Shown piece by piece: positions 8,243 to 17,017 of a DNA stretch of 34,537 nt. Source of the DNA: Spirochaetales bacterium. Lineage in GTDB: Bacteria; Spirochaetota; GWE2-31-10; MWDO01. Positions within the stretch are counted from its first letter, which is position 1; each line of letters opens with the position of its first letter. The notes beneath the pieces are model-generated. The model worked only from the letters and a program-made list of their open reading frames with translations. It did not search any database and had not been told where the DNA came from. The position numbers and the translations under genes are program-made. The stretch lies in contig JAFYAI010000095.1 of assembly GCA_017540815.1 (NCBI GenBank), forward strand, positions 1-34,537, read 5' to 3'.

Positions 8243-8903
8243 ATGAATTGTTAAACGCTTTTGCCCACTTAATCGGTTCAAGACCTTTCGATGCAAGGAA
8301 CGCATTCGCTTTGGAGAACGGACGCGAACCGAAGAATCCTCGCGAGGCACTAAGCGGAGACGGATGAGCCGATGTCAGGACAAGATGATTGGGGTTGGTC
8401 AGCAGTGACTGTTTGGCTATCGCATTCCTGCCCCAAAGGATGAAGACGATCGGCTGCGGCAGACCGTCAAGCAACCGGATGCAGTTGTCGGTAAAAATGC
8501 TCCAGCCAAAATTGCTGTGAGAGTTGGCCGCATGCTCCCGCACAGTCAGAGAGGTGTTTAGCAGCAGCACCCCCTGCCGTGCAAGATAATCGAGATTGCC
8601 GTCCTGCCGAATGGGGATGCCGAGGTCTGATTCCATTTCTTTGTAGATATTAATGAGTGACGGCGGCAGATCAGGACACAGCACGCTGAATGCCAATCCG
8701 TGAGCCTGATGCGGTTCGTGGTAAGGATCCTGACCGAGGATGACGACTTTGACTTTATCAAGCGGTGTCGCTGAGAATGCGTGATATATGTTTTTATGCG
8801 GTGGATAGCATGTGTGCTGTGCATACTCCGCTTCGACTTTTTGCTTTAACTCTTTATAGTATTGTTTTTCCGATTCTTCCTTTATAAAGTCTTGCCATGT
8901 CAT
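8241..8903 (-). CDS. ung: Uracil-DNA glycosylase, family 1
   Basis: A 220-residue enzyme that removes uracil from DNA by base excision. The water-activating loop 'VVILGQDPYHEP' (catalytic Asp59), the 'GLAFSV' uracil-pocket strand, 'GVLLLNTSLTVR', and the DNA-intercalating 'HPSPLSASRGFFG' segment near residue 185 are all present. Length matches E. coli Ung. It has its own promoter on the minus strand, and AAGGAT about eight bases before the ATG. The stop codon overlaps the edge of the inverted-repeat element at 8127-8242, which may act as its terminator or 3' UTR. Confidence 0.96.
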   Translation of the reverse strand: MTWQDFIKEESEKQYYKELKQKVEAEYAQHTCYPPHKNIYHAFSATPLDKVKVVILGQDPYHEPHQAHGLAFSVLCPDLPPSLINIYKEMESDLGIPIRQDGNLDYLARQGVLLLNTSLTVREHAANSHSNFGWSIFTDNCIRLLDGLPQPIVFILWGRNAIAKQSLLTNPNHLVLTSAHPSPLSASRGFFGSRPFSKANAFLASKGLEPIKWAKAFNNS

Positions 8904-8928
8904 ATTTATTTATCCTTATTTTTAATAT

Positions 8929-8957
8929 ATTATAATAGAAGAAACAGTTTTTTGCAA
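8929..8957 (-). promoter_or_regulatory. Promoter of ung
   Basis: On the minus strand TTGCAA (8957-8952), a 17-base spacer and TATAAT (8934-8929) lie about 25 bases before the ATG. Confidence 0.65.
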
Positions 8958-9078
8958 GTGAAAATATATTGAATAATAAAATTTTGAATTTAAAATTTAC
9001 ATAAAATTGTATTTTTTTTGCTAATAATTTAAAAAATATGAAATAAAGTGACGAAATTTTAATAAAAACTTTTTTCAC

Positions 9079-9107
9079 TTGATTTTTTTGAGTAAAAGAC
9101 GGATAAT
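9079..9107 (+). promoter_or_regulatory. Likely promoter of the large Ig-repeat protein gene
   Basis: TTGATT (9079-9084), 17-base spacer, GATAAT (9102-9107). It lies in very AT-rich DNA, so alternative boxes are possible. The region 8958-9078 between it and the ung promoter shows only AT-rich sequence. Confidence 0.45.
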
Positions 9108-9142
9108 ATAAAATGGTATTTATACTTTGCGTAGGAGGCAAT

Positions 9143-12100
9143 ATGTATATTAAAAATATTTGGAAGAATGTTCTCGTTGCACTGATGATCGTATCAATGC
9201 AGCTGACATTTTCGTGGGCACAGGATGCTGAGCCTGCGGCGAATGAAGAAGTGACAGGTGAGGTGACTGAGGCTGCTCCGGCAGAAGAAGTGACTCAGGA
9301 AGAAGCACCTGCTGCTAAGAAAGGTAAAGCAAAGAAAGTCAAGAAAGGTAAGAAAGAGATAGATCCTGAAGAGCTTGCTCGTATCGAGGAAGAGCAGGAG
9401 AATATGCGTCTGCGAAAGGAAGAGGCGGCAGCTGAGAAGAGACGAATCTCTGAGCGAAATGCCCGCAAGCAGCAGAATGCTCACAATGAGGAGATCCTCA
9501 AGAGGAAAGAGACTGCTGAGAAGGTTAAGCAGACTAAGAATGAGATAGCCAGTCTTAATAAGACGATTGCCGAGATTAACAAAAACATTACTAATCTCAA
9601 TAAGCAGAAAGAATTGATTAATGCCGAGATTGTTCGTGAGAATGAGAAAGAGCGTCTTGTTGAACTTATTGACAAGCGTAATCAGCTGACTCAGAACATC
9701 ATTGAGGAGAAGGAAAAAGTTGTCGATAATAAGACACAGATCTCCAAGTTGAATCGAGTCATGGAAGACCTGCTTGATGTATTTGAGCTGGCTGACGGAA
9801 CGCTCAACTGGAGCAAGGAATATAACATCTCCGATAAGGCGAAGTTTACCAACGGTAAATGGTCTGTCCATGTTAAAGCTCGTGATAATATGAACAATGT
9901 CAGTGATGTCGTTGCTCGAAATGTTATTATCGATCCGAAATCTGATATTCCTACGCTTAATATTATCAACCCGACTCCGCGTATGCGTGTGCCCGGCAAC
10001 CTTAAGATTGTCGGTACTGCATTTGATGATGATGCAGTCGATAAAGTAGAGATCAGCATTGATGCAGAGAAGGAGAGCAGAACTGCCATCGGTACTGACT
10101 TCTGGTATTATGACCTTGATACATCCGATCTGAAAGACGGTATTCATTTTATCCGAGTTAAGTGTTACGACCTCAACGGTACTCCTAGCCGTGAATATGA
10201 AGTATGGTTTAACCTTGACCGAAGAACTCCGTTTATCGATATAACTACTATCCAGTCAGGTGAGATCGTATCAGGTGTTATCAATGTTGGCGGAACATCT
10301 TCGGATGATAACGGTATTGAGAGTATCGAATACTCTTTGGATGACCGTGATACATTTAACCCGATACACAGCACTCGTGCTCTGAATGTAAACAGATCGA
10401 CGATGAGCTGGCATGTCAAGATCAATACTGATATGATGCCGGACGGTGTGCAGAATATCTGGTTCCGATCAACTGACCTTGCAGGCTCAGTTGCGTATTA
10501 CCCGCTGACTGTCGTTTGTGATCATCAGAAGCCGACTATATATTTCCAATATCCTAAGGCTAAAGAGAAAGTCGGTATGAAGTTCAATGTAATGGGCTTT
10601 GCTCAGGATAACTTGGAGCTGCTTAGTCTCAAGTTCGCCATTGACAAAGGTCCGTGGCAGGAAGTCGGCATGAAACCCGGTAATCCGCTGTGGACTCACA
10701 TTGTAGATCTGACAGGAACTAAACCGGGACGACATGTTCTGCGTGCTGTCGTAGAAGATGTATCCGGCAACAAGAATGAAACTTCTGTGGATATTATGAC
10801 TGTAGCAGATAAGAAACCTGTGCTAACTCTGCGCAGTCTCAAGCCGGATCAGCCGGTATCTGATTCTCTGCAGCTCTATGGTGAGGCAGCAGATGAAGAT
10901 GGTATTAAGGAAGTGAAAGTCAGCATCAAGCGTGACGGCGGCAGTGAGCCGATATATGTAGCGTCTATTCCATCGGAGTTCTCATTCTCAACTGAGATAG
11001 ATCTTGCAGATCGAAGCAAGTTCTCTGACGGTAAGTATGTCGTAGAGTGCATCCCGGTCAATATCAATGGTGCAGAAGGTGATGCTCAGAAAGGAACATT
11101 TGTTATAGATCGTGGTGCTCCGAGCATTGATGTAAACAGTATTAAGAATAACATTGCCGGCAAGTATTTTAGAGGCAATATCAGTATAAGCGGCATTAAG
11201 ATTAACAAAGGCGGTGAACTGAAGTATGTTAAGTATTCTATCAGAGATGTCAGCAGCGGACAGGAAGTAGTTGCAGAGAAAGATATAACTTTCCGATCAT
11301 CCAACACTCCGGCTGTGTATGATGTCGATACTATCAGTGAGACTATCGAAGGTGCAAGTCCGATCCTGCAGATTACGATCAAGACTGCCGATGCCAACGA
11401 CAATGCGGCAAGTGTTACAGTGCCGTTCATTGTCGATGATGAAGCACCGTCTATCAATATTAACAACTGGGCCGAGAATGAAGAAGACGGTGTGACCGGA
11501 TCTCCTGTTTATCTTATACAGGATAACTCAGGCTATGCAGATGTGAAGATCAAGATCACATCGCCGTCTGATGCTAAGTTCAGCAAAGAGATCTCACTTA
11601 AGACAGGTGACAGACAGGATGTAACTGTTGATGTCAAAGGTCTTGATGGGGTTTATAAGGATTATGTCATTAATGTTAAAGCAACAGATAAGGCCGGCAA
11701 TGAAAAGAACGATGAAAAAGCCGTAACATTCAAAAAATTGGAAGATGCTGTATTCACGATCCGAGTGGGTGTTGCTCCTAATCAGCAGCCTACACATACA
11801 CTGCGTCCTTTGGCATTGCTGCCCGGTAATAATGTCTCTCTTAATGATGTAAGCTATGTTGTATTTGCTGTATTCCCGCCGCAGTCCGAGAATGTCCACA
11901 TGCAGGCACGCTCGGTAGATGTAACGGGAACTGAGATCAACAAAGAATACGGTATATGGATGCTCAATATCTCCGAGCGTGAGCTGAGCAGATTTATGCC
12001 GGGTGAGAATGTATTCTCACTGATGGGATCTATCCGAGGAACAGCCGGTAATGCCGGTAACTTCACGATTGTATCCGGTTCGTCAGATCCGCGCGGACGC

Positions 12101-15100
12101 ATTTTGTGGCCGCCTTCATCGCTGTATTTCAATAAAGAGTTCTCATTGTTCTTCATCGGAGCAAATGATACAGGCAGCGTAACGGCTGACTATGTAATTG
12201 ATGCTGAGCCGAGTGACTCCGCTAACTGGACGGCAGTATCTGCCGAGAGGATAGATGCTATCCGTAACTATCAGGTGCCGAGTATCAATCCTGTTAAGCG
12301 TGATATACAGGAGCAGCTGATCGGTTATGCCGTGAATAATAATATCCCTATTAATCCGGTAACAGATAAACTGTTCAAAGTTGATCTGCCTGTTACAGAG
12401 ATGTCTCCGGGACTGCATACAGTTCATATCCGTATTAAGGATGATGCGGGCAAGATGGTATCGAAGAGCTTTGAGTTCACTTATCAGAATACAAGCCCGA
12501 CATTGAAGATATGGGCTCCGGATGGCAAGGATAACCTTAACGGTATGATCACTATCCGAGGTGAGGCTGAGAATGCTCAGACAGTTGTAGCTCTTCATAA
12601 TAAAGATGAAATAACAGCAACAGGTCGTGTTAGATGGGATATTGATTACAGTCTTGGTGACTTGGATGAGATAGATCCTAAGAATCCGGGTATTGTTACC
12701 AAAGATATAATGCTGTATGCGATAGATAGAGCCGGCAACAGAACTGAGGCTACTCTGACTATTAATATCGATAACGGAACAGATGCTCCGGAAGTCGTTA
12801 TTAACAGCCCTGCTATCGAAGATCAGAGATTTACTGATATTATCGAGATCGGTGGTGTTGCTCTTGATGATGATGGTATTGACTTCGTTCAGTATCGTAT
12901 CGACTACGGTGATCCGGGCAGCGTCTTGGATAAAGTAAAGAAAGCAGAAGTTCAGTGGACTCGTATCGATGTAGAGAAGGGTAATCCTAACTGGTCGAAG
13001 AAGATACCTAAAGATGCTATCAGTTCAGGTCGTCACAAGTTGGAAGTACAGGCGATCGACTTGTATGGTATCGCTTCCGAGATTAAGGAGATACATTTCC
13101 ATGTAGATAATGAGAACCCGGAGATCACGATCTCAATGCCACAGACTGGTGAGTATCTGCGTGGTGAGACAACGATCACAGGACGGGCACGAGATCCTAA
13201 CGAGATAGATTTCGTTGAGATAAGTACCAACTATGGTTGGACATTCTCACGAGCGGAAGGTAACTCCAGTTGGACATACTATTTCGACTCACGATCTGTT
13301 CCTGACGGACCATTGCGAGTACTTATCCGTGCAAGAGATAAGGCGGGCAGTGAGGCATTCTCATTCGGATTGTATAATATAGATAATACTCCGCCTGAGA
13401 TCGACATTTTGCTGCCGAAGGATGGTATGTCAGTTAATAATGTATATAAAGTCGTAGGTCGTGCTAAGGATAATGTCGGCATTGATACAGTCAAGTTGTA
13501 TGTCGATGGTAACTTGGAGAGTAAGGATCAGATATACGGCACTGAGACAGAAGGTCGAGATAAAGGTTTCTTCGAGTTGGATGGCCGTGAAGCATGGGAG
13601 TTTGACCTTGATACGACTAATCTTGTGAGATTGGATAAGTATCAGTTGGTTGCTCGTGTAACAGACTTGTCTGGTAATATGTCGGAGAAGTCATTGAACT
13701 TTACAGTTAATCTGATGTCTGACTTCCCGAATGTAACGATAGATCAGCCACAGCCTGGACAGCATTTGTCAGGACGAACGCTTGATTTCTTCGGAACGGC
13801 TAGTGATGATGATGCGATCGACAGAGTTCTTGTCAAGATCGATGATGAGGATATGGTTGAAGCACGAGGCAAGGAGATGTGGAACTATTCACTGTCTACT
13901 GTAGGTCTCCAGCCTGGTGTTCACAGATTGTCAGTTGTTGTCTATGAGAAGCCTGTCAATGAGGGTGATCAGCCGAAGATGAGGTCTTTGACACGACAGT
14001 TCTACTATGATAACGGCGGTCCTGTCATCAATGTAGCATCTCATATTAACGGTGCTCCTATGGAACACAGACCGTGGATGTTCGGTACTGCAGAATATTT
14101 CGAGGATAACCTTGAGCTGAAGCTCAAAGAACAGATCCAGCACAAGAAATATCTGGAACTCAAGATGAAGTATCGACGGGATCAGGCTAAAGTAGAGGAG
14201 CTTAAAGCTAATGTAGATAAGATCCCTGTAACTCCTGCCGAAGTTGCTTCGTTAAAGAAGGCATACTTGGCTGAGAATGCAGTATCTGCGATCTATCTGT
14301 CATTGGATAACGGTAATACTTACACTAAGGCGATAGGTACACCTGAGAATTGGAAGATCCGAGTGCAGACACAGTATCTGCAGGATGGAGACCATGTGCT
14401 GCAGATTAAAGCTGTAACTAAGAATGGCAAGGAGTCACTGAGATACTTCCGAGTATGGATTAACAGAAATATCCCGGATGTTATCATTGATACTCCTATG
14501 GATAGTGCACATATTAATGATAGATTGAGTGTGCGTGGTTCTGCCGATGATGACGGTTCGATAGAGAGTGTCAAGATCCTGTTCAGACGGCATGATAAGA
14601 ACTTAGGTAAAGTGCCGCAGTTCGTTCAGGGATTATATCTGTGGTTGCAGGTATTTGGTGGACCGTATGTGTCAGGTGGTATCGGACTTTCATTCTTCGA
14701 TGATATTGTTCGAGTCGAAGCGATGTTCGGTTGGGTTCCGACAGTTGAGAATATGGATGATATTCTGTCGGCATCCGGTGGTTCGCAGGATCAGAGATTC
14801 TTTACTCCGGAATGGGGCTGGAAGAACTATAGGTATGAGCCGCGATTCAGCGGATTTATCGCCGGTGGTAAACTCTTGGCTCGTATTATCGATATACCGT
14901 ATGAGTTCTTCTTCGGTGAGGATGCTAAGAACTTCTCATTCAGTGTAGAACTTGGATGTGCGTTCTATTGGTTCTCAGGATACGGAGCAGGAACTGGCGA
15001 GAAATATAATCTCGTCACGGATAAGTCAGACCCTGATTGGGCATACTCGGCTTACAATAGTAAGAAGTCTAAAGTCTTGGCCGGATTCATGGTTCAGGCA

Positions 15101-15241
15101 GACTTGTTCAAGATTGAACGATGGGCGATATTCAGGAAGTTTGCATTCTACTTTGAGGCGGCATTCTTCTTCAATACATCGGAGCAGGAAGGTGGTTTGT
15201 TCCCGCAGTTCGGTTTCGGTATAAGGAACGCATTGTTCTAA
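9143..15241 (+). CDS. Giant exported Ig-like repeat protein with coiled coil and outer-membrane-like C-terminus
   Basis: The start at 9143 is chosen over 9113 because AGGAGG lies five bases before it and it gives a clean signal peptide (cleavage probably after SWA, residue 26). The 2,032-residue product then has an acidic Ala/Pro/Glu stretch and a Lys-rich patch (KKGKAKKVKKGKK). A long charged coiled coil follows at about residues 65-190. Many beta-sandwich repeats run to about 1650; recurring signatures are 'DDDGID.V', 'G.A.D..GI..V' and 'DNTPPEI'-like junctions, as in Bacterial Ig/Big_9 domains. A second short coiled coil lies near 1655-1710. The last ~200 residues are aromatic and glycine-rich, with alternating strands ending in Phe, as in outer-membrane beta proteins. 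A surface scaffold or adhesin anchored in the outer membrane is the best inference; no enzyme motif is seen. Confidence 0.85.
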   Translation: MYIKNIWKNVLVALMIVSMQLTFSWAQDAEPAANEEVTGEVTEAAPAEEVTQEEAPAAKKGKAKKVKKGKKEIDPEELARIEEEQENMRLRKEEAAAEKRRISERNARKQQNAHNEEILKRKETAEKVKQTKNEIASLNKTIAEINKNITNLNKQKELINAEIVRENEKERLVELIDKRNQLTQNIIEEKEKVVDNKTQISKLNRVMEDLLDVFELADGTLNWSKEYNISDKAKFTNGKWSVHVKARDNMNNVSDVVARNVIIDPKSDIPTLNIINPTPRMRVPGNLKIVGTAFDDDAVDKVEISIDAEKESRTAIGTDFWYYDLDTSDLKDGIHFIRVKCYDLNGTPSREYEVWFNLDRRTPFIDITTIQSGEIVSGVINVGGTSSDDNGIESIEYSLDDRDTFNPIHSTRALNVNRSTMSWHVKINTDMMPDGVQNIWFRSTDLAGSVAYYPLTVVCDHQKPTIYFQYPKAKEKVGMKFNVMGFAQDNLELLSLKFAIDKGPWQEVGMKPGNPLWTHIVDLTGTKPGRHVLRAVVEDVSGNKNETSVDIMTVADKKPVLTLRSLKPDQPVSDSLQLYGEAADEDGIKEVKVSIKRDGGSEPIYVASIPSEFSFSTEIDLADRSKFSDGKYVVECIPVNINGAEGDAQKGTFVIDRGAPSIDVNSIKNNIAGKYFRGNISISGIKINKGGELKYVKYSIRDVSSGQEVVAEKDITFRSSNTPAVYDVDTISETIEGASPILQITIKTADANDNAASVTVPFIVDDEAPSININNWAENEEDGVTGSPVYLIQDNSGYADVKIKITSPSDAKFSKEISLKTGDRQDVTVDVKGLDGVYKDYVINVKATDKAGNEKNDEKAVTFKKLEDAVFTIRVGVAPNQQPTHTLRPLALLPGNNVSLNDVSYVVFAVFPPQSENVHMQARSVDVTGTEINKEYGIWMLNISERELSRFMPGENVFSLMGSIRGTAGNAGNFTIVSGSSDPRGRILWPPSSLYFNKEFSLFFIGANDTGSVTADYVIDAEPSDSANWTAVSAERIDAIRNYQVPSINPVKRDIQEQLIGYAVNNNIPINPVTDKLFKVDLPVTEMSPGLHTVHIRIKDDAGKMVSKSFEFTYQNTSPTLKIWAPDGKDNLNGMITIRGEAENAQTVVALHNKDEITATGRVRWDIDYSLGDLDEIDPKNPGIVTKDIMLYAIDRAGNRTEATLTINIDNGTDAPEVVINSPAIEDQRFTDIIEIGGVALDDDGIDFVQYRIDYGDPGSVLDKVKKAEVQWTRIDVEKGNPNWSKKIPKDAISSGRHKLEVQAIDLYGIASEIKEIHFHVDNENPEITISMPQTGEYLRGETTITGRARDPNEIDFVEISTNYGWTFSRAEGNSSWTYYFDSRSVPDGPLRVLIRARDKAGSEAFSFGLYNIDNTPPEIDILLPKDGMSVNNVYKVVGRAKDNVGIDTVKLYVDGNLESKDQIYGTETEGRDKGFFELDGREAWEFDLDTTNLVRLDKYQLVARVTDLSGNMSEKSLNFTVNLMSDFPNVTIDQPQPGQHLSGRTLDFFGTASDDDAIDRVLVKIDDEDMVEARGKEMWNYSLSTVGLQPGVHRLSVVVYEKPVNEGDQPKMRSLTRQFYYDNGGPVINVASHINGAPMEHRPWMFGTAEYFEDNLELKLKEQIQHKKYLELKMKYRRDQAKVEELKANVDKIPVTPAEVASLKKAYLAENAVSAIYLSLDNGNTYTKAIGTPENWKIRVQTQYLQDGDHVLQIKAVTKNGKESLRYFRVWINRNIPDVIIDTPMDSAHINDRLSVRGSADDDGSIESVKILFRRHDKNLGKVPQFVQGLYLWLQVFGGPYVSGGIGLSFFDDIVRVEAMFGWVPTVENMDDILSASGGSQDQRFFTPEWGWKNYRYEPRFSGFIAGGKLLARIIDIPYEFFFGEDAKNFSFSVELGCAFYWFSGYGAGTGEKYNLVTDKSDPDWAYSAYNSKKSKVLAGFMVQADLFKIERWAIFRKFAFYFEAAFFFNTSEQEGGLFPQFGFGIRNALF

Positions 15242-15255
15242 GCAATTATATGCTT

Positions 15256-15293
15256 AAAAAAGTCAAGAATGATTTGTCATTCTTGACTTTTTT
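15256..15293. terminator. Perfect 17-bp terminator hairpin after the large gene
   Basis: Arms 15256-15272 and 15277-15293 pair perfectly around TTTG, with A6/T6 tracts. The 3' arm contains the TTGACT -35 box of the next gene. Confidence 0.8.
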
Positions 15294-15311
15294 TGTTTAT
15301 TATACTATAAT
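15283..15311 (+). promoter_or_regulatory. Promoter of the ABC-F gene inside the preceding terminator
   Basis: TTGACT (15283-15288), exactly 17 bases, TATAAT (15306-15311). The -35 and the start of the spacer are the 3' arm and T-tract of the hairpin. Confidence 0.7.
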
Positions 15312-15339
15312 TAGTAATATTCCATTTGCGAGGGTTATT

Positions 15340-16956
15340 ATGATTGCTGCTAACGATGTAACGCTGCGGTTCGGCAAGCGGGTTCTCTTTGAGAATGTCA
15401 ATATTAAATTCACAGAAGGCAACTGTTACGGTCTGATCGGAGCTAACGGTGCCGGCAAGTCTACATTTCTGAAAGTGCTGTCCGGAGAGATAGAGGCTGA
15501 TAAAGGAGACATTGTGATGTCGCCAGGTAGTCGCATGGCTGTGTTGAAGCAGGATCATTTCCAATTCGACGAATACAAGGTGCTTGATGTCATTGTGATG
15601 GGGCATGAGCAGCTCTATAAGATAATGAAAGAGCGCGATGAACTGTATGCTAAAGAAGAGATGACTGACGATGACGGTATGCGAATCGCTGAACTTGAGG
15701 CTGAGTTCGCGGAGCTGAACGGTTGGGAAGCTGAGAGCGAAGCAGGCAAACTGCTTAACGGACTTGGACTTGCCGATGAGTATCTTGAGAAGAAGATGAG
15801 CGAGTTGGAAGGCGGTGAGAAGATCCGTGTTTTGCTTGCACAGGCATTGTTCGGCAATCCTGACATTCTCCTTCTTGACGAGCCGACTAACCACTTGGAC
15901 TTGAACAGCATCCAATGGCTTGAGAACTTCCTTATAGACTTCGACAATACCGTTATTGTCGTGTCGCACGATCGACATTTCCTTAACAGAGTCTGCACGC
16001 ATATCGCGGATATTGACTTCGGCAAGATAACGCTGTTCGTCGGCAACTATGACTTCTGGCATGAGTCGAGCCAACTGATCCTCAAACAGATCAAGAATGA
16101 GAATAAAAAGAAAGAAGAGAAGATCAAAGAGCTTAAAGACTTTATCCAGCGATTTGCGTCTAATGCTGCGAAGTCGCGGCAGGCTACAAGCCGCAAAAAA
16201 GTCCTTGACACCATCAAACTTGACGAGATGCGTGCGTCGAGCCGCAAGTTTCCGTATGTTGCATTCAAGGCTGACAGAGAGCCGGGTAATGAGATACTCA
16301 TCGTTGACGGCTTGACTAAGACTATAGACGGTCGCAAAGTGCTCAATAATGTGTCGTTCACCGTGCAGCGTGATGATAAGATCGCATTCGTCGGACCTGA
16401 CGGTGCTGCGAAGACGGCTTTGTTCCGCATCCTTATGGGCGAGGATACAGCTGACAGCGGCGAGTTTAAGTGGGGACAAACTATTACGAAGTCGTATTTT
16501 CCGAAGGATAACGGTGATTACTTTGATGGCTGTGATTTATCACTTGTTGACTGGCTGCGTCAGTACTCCAAGGATCAGGAGGAGACTTTCGTCCGCAGTT
16601 TCTTAGGCAGAATGTTATTCAGCGGCGAAGAGTCACTTAAATCGGCGAAAGTCCTGTCCGGAGGCGAGCGTGTGCGCTGTATGCTGAGCAAGCTGATGCT
16701 TAGCGGAGCGAACTTCCTCATCCTTGATGAGCCGACCAACCATCTTGACTTGGAGTCGATTACTTCACTTAATGAAGGTCTGATTGATTTCAAGGGCAAT
16801 GTGCTGTTTGTGTCGCAGGATCACCAGTTTATGGACTCTATCGCTAATCGAATAATTGAGATTACTCCAAACGGTATTATCGATAAGATGATGAAGTTCG
16901 ACGAATATATGTACAGCGAAGAGATCGCAGCATTGAGAGAGAAGATGTATAAGTAA
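15340..16956 (+). CDS. ABC-F family ATPase (YbiT/YkpA-like), soluble, ribosome-associated type
   Basis: The start at 15340 (MIAANDVTLRFGKRV) is preferred: GAGG lies six bases upstream, and the longer reading frame would translate through the terminator and promoter. The 538-residue protein has two ATP-binding domains and no membrane segment. Domain 1 has Walker A GANGAGKST, signature LEGGEKIRVLLAQ and Walker B ILLLDEPTNHLD. Domain 2 has signature LSGGERVR and ILDEPTNHLD, with an altered Walker A, GPDGAAKT. The linker has the basic 'RFASNAAKSRQATSRKK' motif. ABC-F proteins bind the ribosomal E site and relieve stalled translation. The subfamily call rests on 'WGQTITKSYFPKDN', usual in YbiT/YkpA proteins. 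Confidence 0.92.
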   Translation: MIAANDVTLRFGKRVLFENVNIKFTEGNCYGLIGANGAGKSTFLKVLSGEIEADKGDIVMSPGSRMAVLKQDHFQFDEYKVLDVIVMGHEQLYKIMKERDELYAKEEMTDDDGMRIAELEAEFAELNGWEAESEAGKLLNGLGLADEYLEKKMSELEGGEKIRVLLAQALFGNPDILLLDEPTNHLDLNSIQWLENFLIDFDNTVIVVSHDRHFLNRVCTHIADIDFGKITLFVGNYDFWHESSQLILKQIKNENKKKEEKIKELKDFIQRFASNAAKSRQATSRKKVLDTIKLDEMRASSRKFPYVAFKADREPGNEILIVDGLTKTIDGRKVLNNVSFTVQRDDKIAFVGPDGAAKTALFRILMGEDTADSGEFKWGQTITKSYFPKDNGDYFDGCDLSLVDWLRQYSKDQEETFVRSFLGRMLFSGEESLKSAKVLSGGERVRCMLSKLMLSGANFLILDEPTNHLDLESITSLNEGLIDFKGNVLFVSQDHQFMDSIANRIIEITPNGIIDKMMKFDEYMYSEEIAALREKMYK

Positions 16957-16961
16957 GGAAT

Positions 16962-16997
16962 AAAAAATGAGATTTTCGTTAGAAAATCTCATTTTTT
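16962..16997. terminator. 16-bp terminator hairpin after the ABC-F gene
   Basis: Arms 16962-16977 and 16982-16997 pair perfectly around GTTA and end in seven T's. It sits in the 5' region of nadE; no strong promoter is evident between it and the nadE start. Confidence 0.8.
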
Positions 16998-17017
16998 TAA
17001 ATATTGAGGAATTGAGT

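Noticed and set aside
9113-9142. Upstream start for the large exported protein
   Set aside because: AGGAGG is correctly spaced for 9143, and the shorter product has a proper signal peptide.
9194-10147. Minus-strand reading frame (317 codons) with hydrophobic stretches
   Set aside because: Shadow of the coiled-coil and Ig region of the large gene; the apparent hydrophobicity comes from reverse reading of Lys/Glu codons.
15277-16479. Long minus-strand reading frame (400 codons)
   Set aside because: Antisense to the ABC-F gene with all its motifs; its translation is Leu/His-rich without a domain and crosses the terminator hairpin.
15340-16956. Degenerate Walker A (GPDGAAKT) in the second ABC-F domain as evidence of decay
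   Set aside because: From memory, YbiT/YkpA-like ABC-F proteins often have a variant second P-loop before AKT, and the rest of the domain (signature, Walker B) is intact, so this is probably a subfamily trait.
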